In this document: positions 17,027-26,192 of the stretch, one piece after another
How positions within the stretch are numbered: the stretch's first letter is position 1
Layout of the letters: every line of letters starts with the position of its first letter
Assembly: GCF_029892565.1 (NCBI RefSeq)
Contig: NZ_JARXVH010000011.1
Coordinates: forward strand, 62,001-126,000
Source: Streptomyces pseudovenezuelae
GTDB taxonomy: Bacteria > Actinomycetota > Actinomycetes > Streptomycetales > Streptomycetaceae
Length of the DNA stretch: 64,000 nucleotides
Direction: 5' to 3'
Translations under genes and position numbers: made by a program
The notes under the pieces: generated by a model
The model's input: the letters and a program-made list of their open reading frames with translations, nothing else
What the model was told of the DNA's origin: nothing
The model's database searches: none

Positions 17027-18417
17027 GCCGTACGCCCCAGGGTCGGGGCCTGTGCCGCCTGGTGGGCCTGCCACAGCACGACGACCGCCAGCACCCCGCC
17101 GGAGACGGCGAGGACCAGCTGTCCGGTGTCCGCGGCGCTGCCGCTCGGCAGGGTGGCGAGCGCGAGCACGCCGGTGACGGCGGCCACCCGGTGCCGTACG
17201 GAGGTGGTGGGCGCGGCGGCGGCTATCAGGAACAGTCCCCACAGCGCGTACCAGGGACGGATCGCGGGGCCGAAGGCCGCGACCGTGGCGAGGCTGAGGC
17301 CGAGCGCGTACACCGGGCGCGGGCGCAGCCGCCACCATATGGCCGCGATCAGGATTCCGGTGATCGCGAGTCCGAGCATGTGCCAGGCGGGGACGGCGAG
17401 CGGCGCCAGGTCGCTGCCGACGTGTTCCAACAGGGCGCCCGTGGCGCGGCCCAGGAGGCTGGTGAGGGCCCAGTTGTGCGAGGAGACCGGTGTGTCGAGG
17501 GCGCCTATCCAGCCGTATCCGGTGCCGGCCGCGGCCGTCATGGCGACCGTGGTGGCCCCGGCGGCCAGGACCGTCGTCAGGGTGGCCTTCGCCGGGCTGT
17601 GTCCGGCCCGCATCTGGAGCAGGACGACCGCGGCGAGACCGAGCGCCGCAGGGGCCTTCACCAGCGCGGCGAGCGTGACGAACACGGCGCCCAGTACCGG
17701 CCAGCGGCCGAGGGCGGCGACCAGGCCGATGCCGAGGAGGCCGAGCATGATGGCGTCGTTGTGGGCGCCGGCGATCAGGTGCAGCAGCACGAGCGGGTTG
17801 AGGCAGCCGAGCCAGAGGGCGGCGGACGGGTCGGCGCCGCTGTGCCGGGCCAGGCGGGGCAGCGCGGCGGCCATCAGTGCCACGCCGAGCAGGGCCACGA
17901 GCCGCATCCCGAAGAGTCCGGCGGGGATCTCGCCGCGGGTCAGTCCGGACAGCACGGAGGCGAGGCCGAGGAAGACCGGGCCGTAGGGGGCGCCGGTCTG
18001 CTGCCAGAGCGGGGCGACCTCGTCGGCGAGCGGGCCGCCGAGCTGGGCGGGTCCGTGCGCGTACACGTCCATGTGGGCGTCGACCATGGCGCCTTGGGCG
18101 AGGTAGCTGTAGACGTCCCGGCTGAAGAGGGGCGGCGCGAGCAGCAGCGGGGCCGCCCAGACCGCGAGGACGAGCAACAGGGCGCGAGGGGTGGGCGGTT
18201 CGGCGCTGCGGACCAGCCGACCGAGCAGCAGCCAGGCGGCTATCAGCAGGACGACGCCGAAGTAGACGCCGACCAGGCCCACGGCGACACGGACGTTGGC
18301 GGGGGTCAGCAGATCCTGGACCGGCAGGGCACCGGCCGTCTCGCCCCCCAACGCGAGGAAGGCGGTCCCGGCCAGGCCGAGGACCTGACAGCGGCGGAGA
18401 TCGACGGGGAAAGCCAT
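17023..18417 (-). CDS. mptB: MptB-like polyprenol-phosphomannose dependent alpha-1,6-mannosyltransferase
   Basis: About 464 residues with roughly a dozen hydrophobic helices and the GT-C loop signature SRDVYSYLAQG, plus a GAPYGPVF motif, matching MptB (alpha-1,6-mannosyltransferase of lipoglycan synthesis in Corynebacteriales; Streptomyces carry orthologues). The ATG at 18417 is preferred; a GTG at 18426 is possible. It is translationally coupled to the downstream GT87 enzyme, suggesting that the two build consecutive parts of one mannan-type glycan. Confidence 0.85.
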   Translation of the reverse strand: MAFPVDLRRCQVLGLAGTAFLALGGETAGALPVQDLLTPANVRVAVGLVGVYFGVVLLIAAWLLLGRLVRSAEPPTPRALLLVLAVWAAPLLLAPPLFSRDVYSYLAQGAMVDAHMDVYAHGPAQLGGPLADEVAPLWQQTGAPYGPVFLGLASVLSGLTRGEIPAGLFGMRLVALLGVALMAAALPRLARHSGADPSAALWLGCLNPLVLLHLIAGAHNDAIMLGLLGIGLVAALGRWPVLGAVFVTLAALVKAPAALGLAAVVLLQMRAGHSPAKATLTTVLAAGATTVAMTAAAGTGYGWIGALDTPVSSHNWALTSLLGRATGALLEHVGSDLAPLAVPAWHMLGLAITGILIAAIWWRLRPRPVYALGLSLATVAAFGPAIRPWYALWGLFLIAAAAPTTSVRHRVAAVTGVLALATLPSGSAADTGQLVLAVSGGVLAVVVLWQAHQAAQAPTLGRTA

Positions 18418-18587
18418 GGCCAACACTCGGAAAGCGTGTCAACGCCGGATGGCCGGAAAGCGACACGCCGCTCTCCTGGCGGGGACCTGCGCGTGACCGG
18501 CTTGTGATCCCGCCTTCGGACCGATGAATTCCCTGGACTTGACCGGTCTCCCTTGTACCCGACACTCGCAGAACGGACGTGACGACG

Positions 18588-19364
18588 ATGCCCAGCAGCT
18601 CCGCCTACGCCAAGGTCAACGGCCTGGAGATGTACTACGAGACCCACGGCGACGACGACGGCACGCGCCGCCCGCTGGTACTGCTGCACGGTGGCGTCCT
18701 CACCGTCGACCTGTCCTTCGGCGCCCTGCTGCCCACGCTTGCCCAGGGGCGCCGGATCGTGGCTCCGGAACTTCAGGGACACGGTCACACGGCAGACACC
18801 GACCGGCCGATCACGCTGCCGAACCTGGCCTCCGACGTCGTGGCCCTCCTCGACGAACTGGGCATCGAGCAGGCCGACTTCGTGGGCTTCAGCCTGGGTG
18901 GCCTGACCGCGCTGCAACTCGCGATCGACCACCCCGAGCGCGTCGGCCGACTCGTCCTGGCCGCCACCCACTACGCCCAGGACGGCTACTACGAGGACGT
19001 CCGTACCCCCGACTACAGCTCGCCGCGGCTGCCCAGCGAGGCGGACTTCCAGGAGATGGCCGACGCGTACGCGGCCGTCGCACCGCACCCCGAGCACTTC
19101 CAGGACTTCCTGGCCAAGACCTCGACCGCGGCGCACGCCCCGCTGCCCTGGACCGCCGACGATCTGCGCACGGTGGCCGCGCCGACGCTGCTCGTCATCG
19201 GGGACACCGATTTCGTACGCGTCGAGCACGCGGCGGAGATGCAACGGCTGATCCCCCGGGCGGACCTGGCCGTCCTCCCGTCCACCACACACATGGCCCT
19301 GATGCGCCAAGCGCCCCTGCTGCTGCCGATGTTGGACGCGTTCCTCGACGGAGACGCCAAGTAG
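18588..19364 (+). CDS. Alpha/beta hydrolase (Ser nucleophile)
   Basis: About 258 residues. The fold is clear: LVLLHGG oxyanion loop, nucleophile elbow VGFSLGG, acid residue in LVIGDTDFV and His in STTHMALM. Relatives are esterases, lactonases or haloperoxidase-like hydrolases; the substrate is not predictable. The ATG at 18588 is chosen; GTG at 18579 is an in-frame alternative. It is divergent from the mannosyltransferase operon. Confidence 0.8.
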   Translation: MPSSSAYAKVNGLEMYYETHGDDDGTRRPLVLLHGGVLTVDLSFGALLPTLAQGRRIVAPELQGHGHTADTDRPITLPNLASDVVALLDELGIEQADFVGFSLGGLTALQLAIDHPERVGRLVLAATHYAQDGYYEDVRTPDYSSPRLPSEADFQEMADAYAAVAPHPEHFQDFLAKTSTAAHAPLPWTADDLRTVAAPTLLVIGDTDFVRVEHAAEMQRLIPRADLAVLPSTTHMALMRQAPLLLPMLDAFLDGDAK

Positions 19365-19398
19365 CACGAAGGCGGCCCTCGTCGGAGCGCCGAACGGG

Positions 19399-20328
19399 TC
19401 AGAACACCGAAACCCCGGTCAACGTCGTGAAGCGGTCCAGGGCCGCCACGCCCGCCACCGAGTTGCCGCGTTCGTCGAGGCCCGGGCTCCACACGCACAG
19501 CGTGCACCGGCCGGGCACGACGGCGATGATGCCGCCGCCGACGCCGCTCTTGCCGGGCAGTCCGACGCGGTAGGCGAACTCGCCCGCCGCGTCGTAGGTC
19601 CCGCAGGTCAGCATCACCGCGTTGACCTGCTTGGCCTGGGTGAGGGTGAGCAGCCGGGCGCCGTCGGCGCGGCTGCCGTGCCGGGCCAGGAAGCCGGCGG
19701 CGAGGGCGAGGTCGGCGCAGGAGGCCCGCACCGAGCACTGCCGGAAGTACTGGTCCAGCAGGACCGGCACGGGGTTGTCGATGTTGCCGTACGACGCCAT
19801 GAAGTGGGCGAGGGCGGCGTTGCGGTCGCCGTGCGCGAACTCGGAGGCGGCGACCTCCAGGTCGAAGTCGAGATCCGGGTTGCCGCTCTCGGTGCGCAGG
19901 AAGGTCAGCAGTTCGCCCGACGCGTCGCCGGTACGGGTCTGGAGGCGGTCGGTGACGACGAGGGCGCCCGCGTTGATGAACGGGTTGCGCGGGATGCCGC
20001 TCTCGTACTCCAGCTGGACCAGGGAGTTGAAGGGGTTGCCGGAGGGTTCGCGGCCCACGTGCTCCCAGAGTTCGTCGCCCTCACGCGCCAGGTCGAGGGC
20101 GAGGGTGAAGACCTTGGTGATGGACTGCGTGGAGAACGGCTCGCGCCAGTCCCCCACGCCGTACACCGTGCCGTCCAGCTCCGCGACCGCCATGCCGAAG
20201 CGGCGCGGGTCGCAGGCCGCCAGCGCCGGGATGTAGTCGGCGGGCCGGCCGCGGCCGGGGGTCCGCTCCATCTCCTCGGCGATGCGCTCCAGGACCGGCT
20301 CGAAGGTCAGCGGCGACGTCATGATCAC
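19399..20328 (-). CDS. glsA: Glutaminase A
   Basis: A 309-residue serine-dependent beta-lactamase-fold glutaminase, converting L-glutamine to glutamate and ammonia in the cytosol. The catalytic SxxK is S69-I-T-K72 (FSTQSITKVF); family segments ESGIPRNPFINAGA and GLPGKSGVGGGI are intact. Length is normal for GlsA. The GTG at 20328 has GGAGG 7 nt upstream and is favoured over ATG at 20322. It follows the aspartase gene by 39 bp, so it is probably in the same amide/acidic amino acid catabolic operon. Confidence 0.92.
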   Translation of the reverse strand: MIMTSPLTFEPVLERIAEEMERTPGRGRPADYIPALAACDPRRFGMAVAELDGTVYGVGDWREPFSTQSITKVFTLALDLAREGDELWEHVGREPSGNPFNSLVQLEYESGIPRNPFINAGALVVTDRLQTRTGDASGELLTFLRTESGNPDLDFDLEVAASEFAHGDRNAALAHFMASYGNIDNPVPVLLDQYFRQCSVRASCADLALAAGFLARHGSRADGARLLTLTQAKQVNAVMLTCGTYDAAGEFAYRVGLPGKSGVGGGIIAVVPGRCTLCVWSPGLDERGNSVAGVAALDRFTTLTGVSVF

Positions 20329-20367
20329 TATTGTGCCTCCGTGCCGGTCGGGGTGCGCGTCCGCAGG

Positions 20368-21777
20368 TCAGCCCAGAGATGAACCGTTGCCCGCGACGAC
20401 CTCGGGCCGCAGCAGGTCGGCGAGGGTCTCGGCGGGCAACAGCCCTTTCTCCAGGACCAGTTCGGCGACTCCCCGGCCGGTGACCAGGGCCTCCTTGGCG
20501 ATGTCGGTGGCTGCCGTGTACCCGATGTACGGGTTGAGGGCGGTCACCAGACCGATGGAGTTCTCCACGCTCGCGCGCAGCGCCTCGGTGTTGGCCGTGA
20601 TCCCGTCCACGCACCGCTCGGCCAGCGTCAGACAGGCCGCCCGCAGATGCGTGATGCTCTCCGACAGCGAGTGCAGGATGATCGGCTCGAAGGCGTTGAG
20701 CTGGAGCTGTCCGGCCTCGGCGGCCATGGTGATGGTGACGTCGTTCCCGATCACCTCGAAGGCGACCTGGTTGACGACCTCGGGGATCACCGGATTCACC
20801 TTGCCGGGCATGATGCTCGAACCGGCCTGCACCGGCGGCAGGTTGATCTCCCCGAGCCCGGCGCGCGGCCCTGATGACAGCAGCCGCAGGTCGTTGCAGC
20901 TCTTGGACAGCTTGACGGCGACCCGCTTCAACACACCCGACATCTGCACGAACGCACCGCAGTCCTGCGTGGCTTCGACCAGGTTGGCCGCGGTGACCAG
21001 CGGGAGCCCGGTGATCTCGGCGAGGTGGCGCCGGGCGGACTCGGCGTATCCGGCGGGAGCGTTGAGGCCGGTGCCGATGGCCGTGGCGCCCAGGTTGATC
21101 TCATGGATCAACTGGACGGCCTCGTCAAGACGATGACGATCCTCGTCAATCATGACGGCATACGCCGAGAACTCTTGACCCAGCGTCATGGGCACCGCGT
21201 CCTGCAACTGTGTACGGCCCATCTTGAGCACATCACGGAACTCGACGGCCTTACGGGCGAACGCGTCCTGCAGTACGGACATTGACTCCAGCAGTCCATG
21301 CACGGCGAAGACCGTCGCTGTCTTGACCGCGGTCGGATACACGTCATTGGTTGACTGACCAAGGTTGACGTCCTCGTTGGGGTGCAGATACCGGTACTCC
21401 CCCTTCGCATGCCCCAACAGTTCCAACGCCCGGTTGGCGACGACCTCGTTGGCGTTCATGTTGGTCGAGGTCCCGGCCCCGCCCTGAACGACATCCACGA
21501 CGAACTGCTCGTGCAACTTGCCGTCACGGATCTCACGACAGGCGGCGACGATCGCGGCGGCCTTCTCGGGCGCCAGCAGCCCGAGTTCCTCATTGGCGAG
21601 AGCGGCAGCTTCCTTGACGGCGGCGAGGGCGTCGATCAAGTGCGGGTACGCGGAGATCGCGGTGCCCGTGATGGGAAAGTTCTCCGTGGCACGCAGGGTA
21701 TGGACACCCCAGTACGCATCGACGGGAACGTCCCGGTCTCCAAGCAGATCGTGTTCGCGGCGGGTGACGACGTTCAT
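20368..21777 (-). CDS. aspA: Aspartate ammonia-lyase (aspartase)
   Basis: A 469-residue fumarase/aspartase family enzyme converting L-aspartate to fumarate and ammonia. The flexible signature loop GSSIMPGKVNP is intact, as are the GQSTNDVYPTA and GRTQLQDAVPMT substrate segments; the Asp-type context fits aspartase over fumarase. GAGGA lies upstream of the ATG. With the neighbouring asparaginase, glutaminase and permease it completes a route from asparagine to fumarate. Confidence 0.93.
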   Translation of the reverse strand: MNVVTRREHDLLGDRDVPVDAYWGVHTLRATENFPITGTAISAYPHLIDALAAVKEAAALANEELGLLAPEKAAAIVAACREIRDGKLHEQFVVDVVQGGAGTSTNMNANEVVANRALELLGHAKGEYRYLHPNEDVNLGQSTNDVYPTAVKTATVFAVHGLLESMSVLQDAFARKAVEFRDVLKMGRTQLQDAVPMTLGQEFSAYAVMIDEDRHRLDEAVQLIHEINLGATAIGTGLNAPAGYAESARRHLAEITGLPLVTAANLVEATQDCGAFVQMSGVLKRVAVKLSKSCNDLRLLSSGPRAGLGEINLPPVQAGSSIMPGKVNPVIPEVVNQVAFEVIGNDVTITMAAEAGQLQLNAFEPIILHSLSESITHLRAACLTLAERCVDGITANTEALRASVENSIGLVTALNPYIGYTAATDIAKEALVTGRGVAELVLEKGLLPAETLADLLRPEVVAGNGSSLG

Positions 21778-21813
21778 GGGGCTACGGGTCCTCTTTCAAA
21801 GGGGGCGAGTACA

Positions 21814-21865
21814 GCGCCCCGTCAGGGGCGCGGGGAACTGCGCGACCAGCCACAACGGGTCCGCG
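21814..21865. repeat. Streptomyces-type interspersed intergenic repeat with hairpin
   Basis: The 116-bp gap between aspartase and asparaginase genes holds a GCGCCCC/GGGGCGC hairpin (21814-21831, 4-nt loop) followed by a tail with GGGGAACTGCGCGACCAGCC. I recognise this phrase as recurring between genes in many Streptomyces genomes. No second copy is seen in this window. It may act as a terminator or REP-like element. Confidence 0.6.
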
Positions 21866-21893
21866 GATGCACAACGGCCTGTCCAGCGAGGCC

Positions 21894-22913
21894 CTACGCA
21901 CAGGCGGGCAAGGGCAACACGGGGTCCAACGCACGCACTGGCCGCACACAACCCACCGGCTCCCCGCCACCCAGCAACGGCTCCCCCGCGAACTCGGTGA
22001 GCAGCCCCGGATCAACTCCGGCCCGAGCAAGCGCAGCTGCCGCCACAGGCACCCGCGCCCGACTGGCCCCGTCGGCGATCTTCACGGCAACGGCCCGCCC
22101 GTCCGGCAGCGCGGCGACCTGAACGCCCTCAAAGCCGTCCTTGGCAAGCAGCCCGGGAACGGCCCGCATCAACGCGGCCACGTCCCGCCCGGCCCCGGAC
22201 GCCATCTCCGCGTGCTCACGCATCGCGTCCGCGACTCGCGCTTCGGGAGTACCGGGCGCCGCAGTGACGATCCGCGACACGGCCCGGGCGAGCCCGTGGA
22301 GAGAGACGGAGAACAAAGGAGCCCCGCACCCGTCGACGGTCACCCGAGCGATCCGCTGCCCGGTGAGATCCTCGACGATCTCGGCGATCGCCTGCTGCAA
22401 CGGATGCCCGGGATCGAGATAGTCGTCCAGAGACCAGCCGTTGAGCCGGCAGGCGTAGAGCATGGCCGCGTGCTTGCCGGAGCAGTTCTGGGCAAGCCGG
22501 GAGGGCGGCCGTCCCTCGCACACCCAGGTGTCCCGGACGACCGGGTCGAAGGGCAGATCGGGGACGTTGCGCAGGTCGCCCTCGGTGAGCCCGGCGAGTT
22601 CGAGGATGCGCCGGGTCCCGGCGAGGTGACGTTCCTCGCCGGAGTGGCTGGCGGCCGCGAGCGAGAGCAGCTCGCCGTCGAGCGGGAGCCCGGCGCGCAG
22701 CATGGCCACGGCCTGCACGGGCTTGAGCGCCGAGCGTGGGTAGAACGCGGCCTCGATGTCGCCGATCTGGAGCTGGACCTGGCCGTCGGCGTCGAGGACG
22801 ACGACGGAGCCGTAGTGGATGCCCTCGATCATTCCGTCGCGTATGAGGTGGGCGACGGGTGCGTGGAGGGGTTCACGGACAAGGGGTGGGTCCGCGAGGG
22901 AACTGCTGTACAT
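21894..22913 (-). CDS. L-asparaginase, Rhizobium (ReAV/AnsA) type, metal-dependent class
   Basis: A 339-residue asparaginase of the class 3 (thermolabile rhizobial) family. Expected residues are present: the Ser-Lys pair S61-A-L-K64 (PRSALKP) and the metal ligands C144 and K147 in NCSGKHAA and C196 in VDGCGAP. It hydrolyses L-asparagine to aspartate and ammonia in the cytosol. It lies between the permease (32 bp upstream) and aspartase, consistent with asparagine uptake, deamidation and deamination as one pathway. Confidence 0.9.
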   Translation of the reverse strand: MYSSSLADPPLVREPLHAPVAHLIRDGMIEGIHYGSVVVLDADGQVQLQIGDIEAAFYPRSALKPVQAVAMLRAGLPLDGELLSLAAASHSGEERHLAGTRRILELAGLTEGDLRNVPDLPFDPVVRDTWVCEGRPPSRLAQNCSGKHAAMLYACRLNGWSLDDYLDPGHPLQQAIAEIVEDLTGQRIARVTVDGCGAPLFSVSLHGLARAVSRIVTAAPGTPEARVADAMREHAEMASGAGRDVAALMRAVPGLLAKDGFEGVQVAALPDGRAVAVKIADGASRARVPVAAAALARAGVDPGLLTEFAGEPLLGGGEPVGCVRPVRALDPVLPLPACA

Positions 22914-22945
22914 GACTGCCTGTCGGGGTTCGGACGGCGTGGGTC

Positions 22946-24388
22946 TCACGCGTCGGGTTCGGTGGTGGACATGCGCGCCAATCGGCGGCGGACGGCGAAC
23001 CATCCGGCGACCAGCGCGGCAGCGATCAGCGGCAGGCACAGCACGGTGGTGCGGCCCACGCCTCCGTCGGCGTACATGAGGACCAGGACGGCGGCGAGGA
23101 AGGCCAGCGTCACGAGTTCGGTCCAGGGGGAGCCCGGCAACCGGTAGCCGGGGCGGGTCAGTTCGCCCTTCTGGGTCTTCTGCCAGAAGAGCAGGTGACA
23201 GAGCATGATCATGCCCCAGGTGGAGAGGATGCCGATCGCGGCGAAGTTGAGCACGATCTCGAACGCGTCGGCGGGGACCACGAAGTTGAGGGCCACGCCG
23301 AGGACACACATTCCGCTGGTCAGCAGGATTCCGCCGTACGGGACCTGAGTTCGGCTCATCCGGGCGGTGAACTTCGGCGCGGAGCCGTGGACCGCCATGG
23401 AACGCAGGATCCGGCCGGTCGAGTACAGGCCGGAGTTGAGCGAGGACATGGCCGCGGTGAGGACGACGAGGTTCATCACGCCGCCGGCCGCCGGGACGCC
23501 GATGTTGGACAGCACGGTCACGAAGGGGCTCTGGCCGGCGCTGTACCTGTTCCAGGGCAGCAGCATCGCGAGCAGGACGACCGAGCCGACGTAGAAGAGG
23601 CCGACGCGCCACATGATCGAGTTGATCGCCTTCGGCATGATCTTCTCGGGGTTCTCGGTCTCGCCCGCGGCGACGCCCACCAACTCCACGGAGGCGTAGG
23701 CGAAGACGACGCCCTGGATGACGAGCAGCATCGGCAGGACACCGCTCGGGAAGATGCCGCCGTTGTCGGCGATCAGCGACGGGCCCGGGGTGTGGCCGTC
23801 GACCTGGTGCTGGGTGACCAGCAGGAAGATGCCGATCAACATGAACGCCACGAGCGCGCCCACCTTGACGATGGCGAACCAGAACTCCATCTCGCCGAAC
23901 ATCCGCACCGAGACGAGGTTCACCGTGAGGACGACGGCGAGCGCGATGAGTGCGATCACCCACTGCGGTATGTCGGAGAACATGCCCCAGTAGTGCGTGT
24001 AGACGGCCACCGCGGTGATGTCGGCGATGCCGGTGGTGGCCCAGTTCAGGAAGTACATCCAGCCGGCGACGTAGGCGCCCTTCTCGCCGAGGAACTCGCG
24101 GGCGTACGACACGAAGGCGCCGGACGAGGGGCGGTACAGGACGAGTTCGCCCAGCGCGCGCACGACCAGGAAGGCGACGAGGCCGCAGACCGCGTAGGCG
24201 ACGAAGAGTGAGGGGCCGGCGTCGGCGAGGCGGCCGCCGGCGCCGAGGAAGAGGCCGGTGCCGATCGCGCCGCCGATGGCGATCATGTTGATGTGCCGGG
24301 ACTTGAGGGTCTTGCTGTAGCCCTCGTCTCCGGCGTCGACATGGCCGGAACGTTTCTGCACGCCGTCGTGCAGGGACTGCTCGCTCAC
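22946..24388 (-). CDS. Amino acid permease, probable L-asparagine permease (AnsP-like)
   Basis: About 480 residues, APC-superfamily amino acid:proton symporter with about 12 membrane segments. The start of the first helix (RHINMIAIGGAIGTGLFLG) is the amino acid permease signature. AnsP is favoured over other AAT permeases because of the adjacent asparaginase and aspartase genes. The GTG start overlaps the stop of the FadR-type regulator (GTGA). Confidence 0.85.
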   Translation of the reverse strand: MSEQSLHDGVQKRSGHVDAGDEGYSKTLKSRHINMIAIGGAIGTGLFLGAGGRLADAGPSLFVAYAVCGLVAFLVVRALGELVLYRPSSGAFVSYAREFLGEKGAYVAGWMYFLNWATTGIADITAVAVYTHYWGMFSDIPQWVIALIALAVVLTVNLVSVRMFGEMEFWFAIVKVGALVAFMLIGIFLLVTQHQVDGHTPGPSLIADNGGIFPSGVLPMLLVIQGVVFAYASVELVGVAAGETENPEKIMPKAINSIMWRVGLFYVGSVVLLAMLLPWNRYSAGQSPFVTVLSNIGVPAAGGVMNLVVLTAAMSSLNSGLYSTGRILRSMAVHGSAPKFTARMSRTQVPYGGILLTSGMCVLGVALNFVVPADAFEIVLNFAAIGILSTWGMIMLCHLLFWQKTQKGELTRPGYRLPGSPWTELVTLAFLAAVLVLMYADGGVGRTTVLCLPLIAAALVAGWFAVRRRLARMSTTEPDA

Positions 24389-25119
24389 GCCTCGGGTCCG
24401 CCTTCCGTGGGGGTGTCCGCGCGCGCGGGGCGCACGATGTCGGTGAGGGTCGTCTCGACGCGGTCGAGGTGGTGGGCCATGGCCTCCACGGCGTCGAGTT
24501 CGGAACCGTCGACCAGCGCCTCGACGATGGCCCGGTGCTCGCGGTTGGACTGCTCGCGCCGGCCGCCCAGCTCGTTCAGGAAGGCCGACTGGCGGGCCAA
24601 CGCGTCCCGGATCTCCTCGATCACCCGGCGGAAGACCGGGTTCTGGGCGGCCTGGGCGACGGCGAGGTGGAAGAGCGTGTCGAGGGCGACCCACGAGGTG
24701 GTGTCGGTCTCCCGCTCCATCCGGTCCAGCAGGTGCGTGAGGTGGTCGAGGTCCTCGTGCGTGCGGCGCACGGCCGCGTAGCCGGCGACCGGGATCTCGA
24801 CGTGCCGGCGCACCTCCAGCAGGTCGCTGGCCGCGTAGTCGCCGAAGGTGGGGTCCTCGACCGTGTTGGCGACGACGAAGGTGCCCTTGCCCGTCTTGGA
24901 GACCGTCAGACCCATGGTCTGCAGGGCCCGCAGGGCCTCACGCAGCACGGGCCGGCTGACCTCCAGGGTGCGGCACAGCTCCGCCTCGGAGGGCAGCTTG
25001 TCCCCCACTTCGTAATCGCCGTTCTCGATAGCGGCACGCAGGTGTCCGAGCACCGCCTCCATGGCGCTGATGCGCCGGGGGCCGCCCTGACTGGCTGTCT
25101 GGCTGTCTGACAGGTTCAC
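24385..25119 (-). CDS. FadR-subfamily GntR transcriptional regulator
   Basis: A 244-residue protein with an N-terminal GntR winged helix (LPSEAELCRTLEVSRPVLREAL) and a C-terminal FCD helical domain with the metal-binding Asp/His pattern (DTLFHLAVAQAAQN; EHRAIVEAL). FCD regulators respond to carboxylic acids, so asparagine, aspartate or fumarate are plausible effectors. It is the first gene of the asparagine island and is translationally coupled to the permease. The GTG start has GGAGG 9 nt upstream. Confidence 0.87.
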   Translation of the reverse strand: MNLSDSQTASQGGPRRISAMEAVLGHLRAAIENGDYEVGDKLPSEAELCRTLEVSRPVLREALRALQTMGLTVSKTGKGTFVVANTVEDPTFGDYAASDLLEVRRHVEIPVAGYAAVRRTHEDLDHLTHLLDRMERETDTTSWVALDTLFHLAVAQAAQNPVFRRVIEEIRDALARQSAFLNELGGRREQSNREHRAIVEALVDGSELDAVEAMAHHLDRVETTLTDIVRPARADTPTEGGPEA

Positions 25120-25176
25120 GGGTGCGATCCTCCGGGTGGCGGGTGGGCGCTGTCAAGGGAAGTGAGCGGTGAAATG

Positions 25177-25215
25177 CACGGGGCGTGACACCTGAAAGCG
25201 GCGTCACGCCCCGTG
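25177..25215 (-). terminator. Stem-loop between uppP and the asparagine island
   Basis: A perfect 13-bp inverted repeat (25177-25189 with 25203-25215, 13-nt loop), about 70 bp beyond the uppP stop on the minus strand and about 60 bp before the GntR start. It is most likely the uppP terminator; an operator role for the FadR-type regulator is less likely because of the stem's length. Confidence 0.7.
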
Positions 25216-25282
25216 ACGGCCGAGCCACAGATCAACTGCTGCGGTCAACCAGTCGGTCAACGGGCCGGTCAACTGTTGCTGG

Positions 25283-26119
25283 TCAACTGTTGATCGCGCC
25301 CGCGCTCAACAGCCCCAGCAGCAGGGCGCCGACGATGATCCGGTAGATCACGAAGGCGTTGAAGGAGTGCTTGGCGACGAACTTCAGCAGCCAGGCGATG
25401 GAGCCGTAGGCGACGACGAAGGAGACGATCGTGCCAACGGCCAGCGGCGCTGCGCCCACTCCCGCGCCGAGGGCGTCCTTGAGCTCGTAGATGCCGGCGC
25501 CGGTCAGGGCGGGGATGCCGAGGAAGAAGGAGAGCCGGGTGGCGGCGACGCGGTCCAGGTCGAGGATCAGGGCCGTGGACATGGTGGCGCCGGAGCGGGA
25601 GAAGCCGGGGAAGAGCAGGGCGAGGATCTGCGAACCGCCCACCAGCATCGCGTCCTTGAACGTGGTGTCGTCCTCACCGCGCTTGTGCCGGCCCATCTGG
25701 TCCGCCGCCCACATCACGCCGCTGCCGACGATCAGCGAGCCCGCGACCACCCACAGGGAGGCGAGCGGCCCCTCGATCAGCGGCTTGGCGGCGAGACCCA
25801 CGATCACGATCGGGATCGTGGCGGCGATCACCCACCACGCGAACTTGTAGTCGTGGTGGTACCGCTCCTCCTTGTTGACCAGCCCACGGCCCCACGCGGA
25901 CACGATCCGCACGATGTCCTTGAAGAAGTACACGAGCACGGCGGCGATGGCGCCGACCTGGATGACGGCCGAGAACCCGACGACGGCGTCGTCGTCGACG
26001 GGGATGTTCATCAGTCCCTCGACGATCTTCAGATGGCCGGTGGAGGAGACGGGCAGGAACTCGGTCACCCCCTCGACCACTCCGAGGACGGCGGCCTGAC
26101 CGACGTTGATGACGCTCAT
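25283..26119 (-). CDS. uppP: Undecaprenyl-diphosphatase UppP/BacA
   Basis: A 278-residue integral membrane enzyme that recycles undecaprenyl pyrophosphate to the monophosphate for cell-wall synthesis; overexpression gives bacitracin resistance. Both diagnostic motifs are intact: EGVTEFLPVSSTGHL near the N-terminus and PGFSRSGATMS in the middle. About eight hydrophobic helices are visible. It ends upstream of a strong stem-loop and lies 73 bp after the fluoride channel genes on the same strand. Confidence 0.93.
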   Translation of the reverse strand: MSVINVGQAAVLGVVEGVTEFLPVSSTGHLKIVEGLMNIPVDDDAVVGFSAVIQVGAIAAVLVYFFKDIVRIVSAWGRGLVNKEERYHHDYKFAWWVIAATIPIVIVGLAAKPLIEGPLASLWVVAGSLIVGSGVMWAADQMGRHKRGEDDTTFKDAMLVGGSQILALLFPGFSRSGATMSTALILDLDRVAATRLSFFLGIPALTGAGIYELKDALGAGVGAAPLAVGTIVSFVVAYGSIAWLLKFVAKHSFNAFVIYRIIVGALLLGLLSAGAINS

Positions 26120-26192
26120 GGAATCCAGTTCTGAGGAAGTTGGTCGACAGTGCTGTAGACAGTCTTACTACGCGCGGGTGGGGTCCGGTGGC

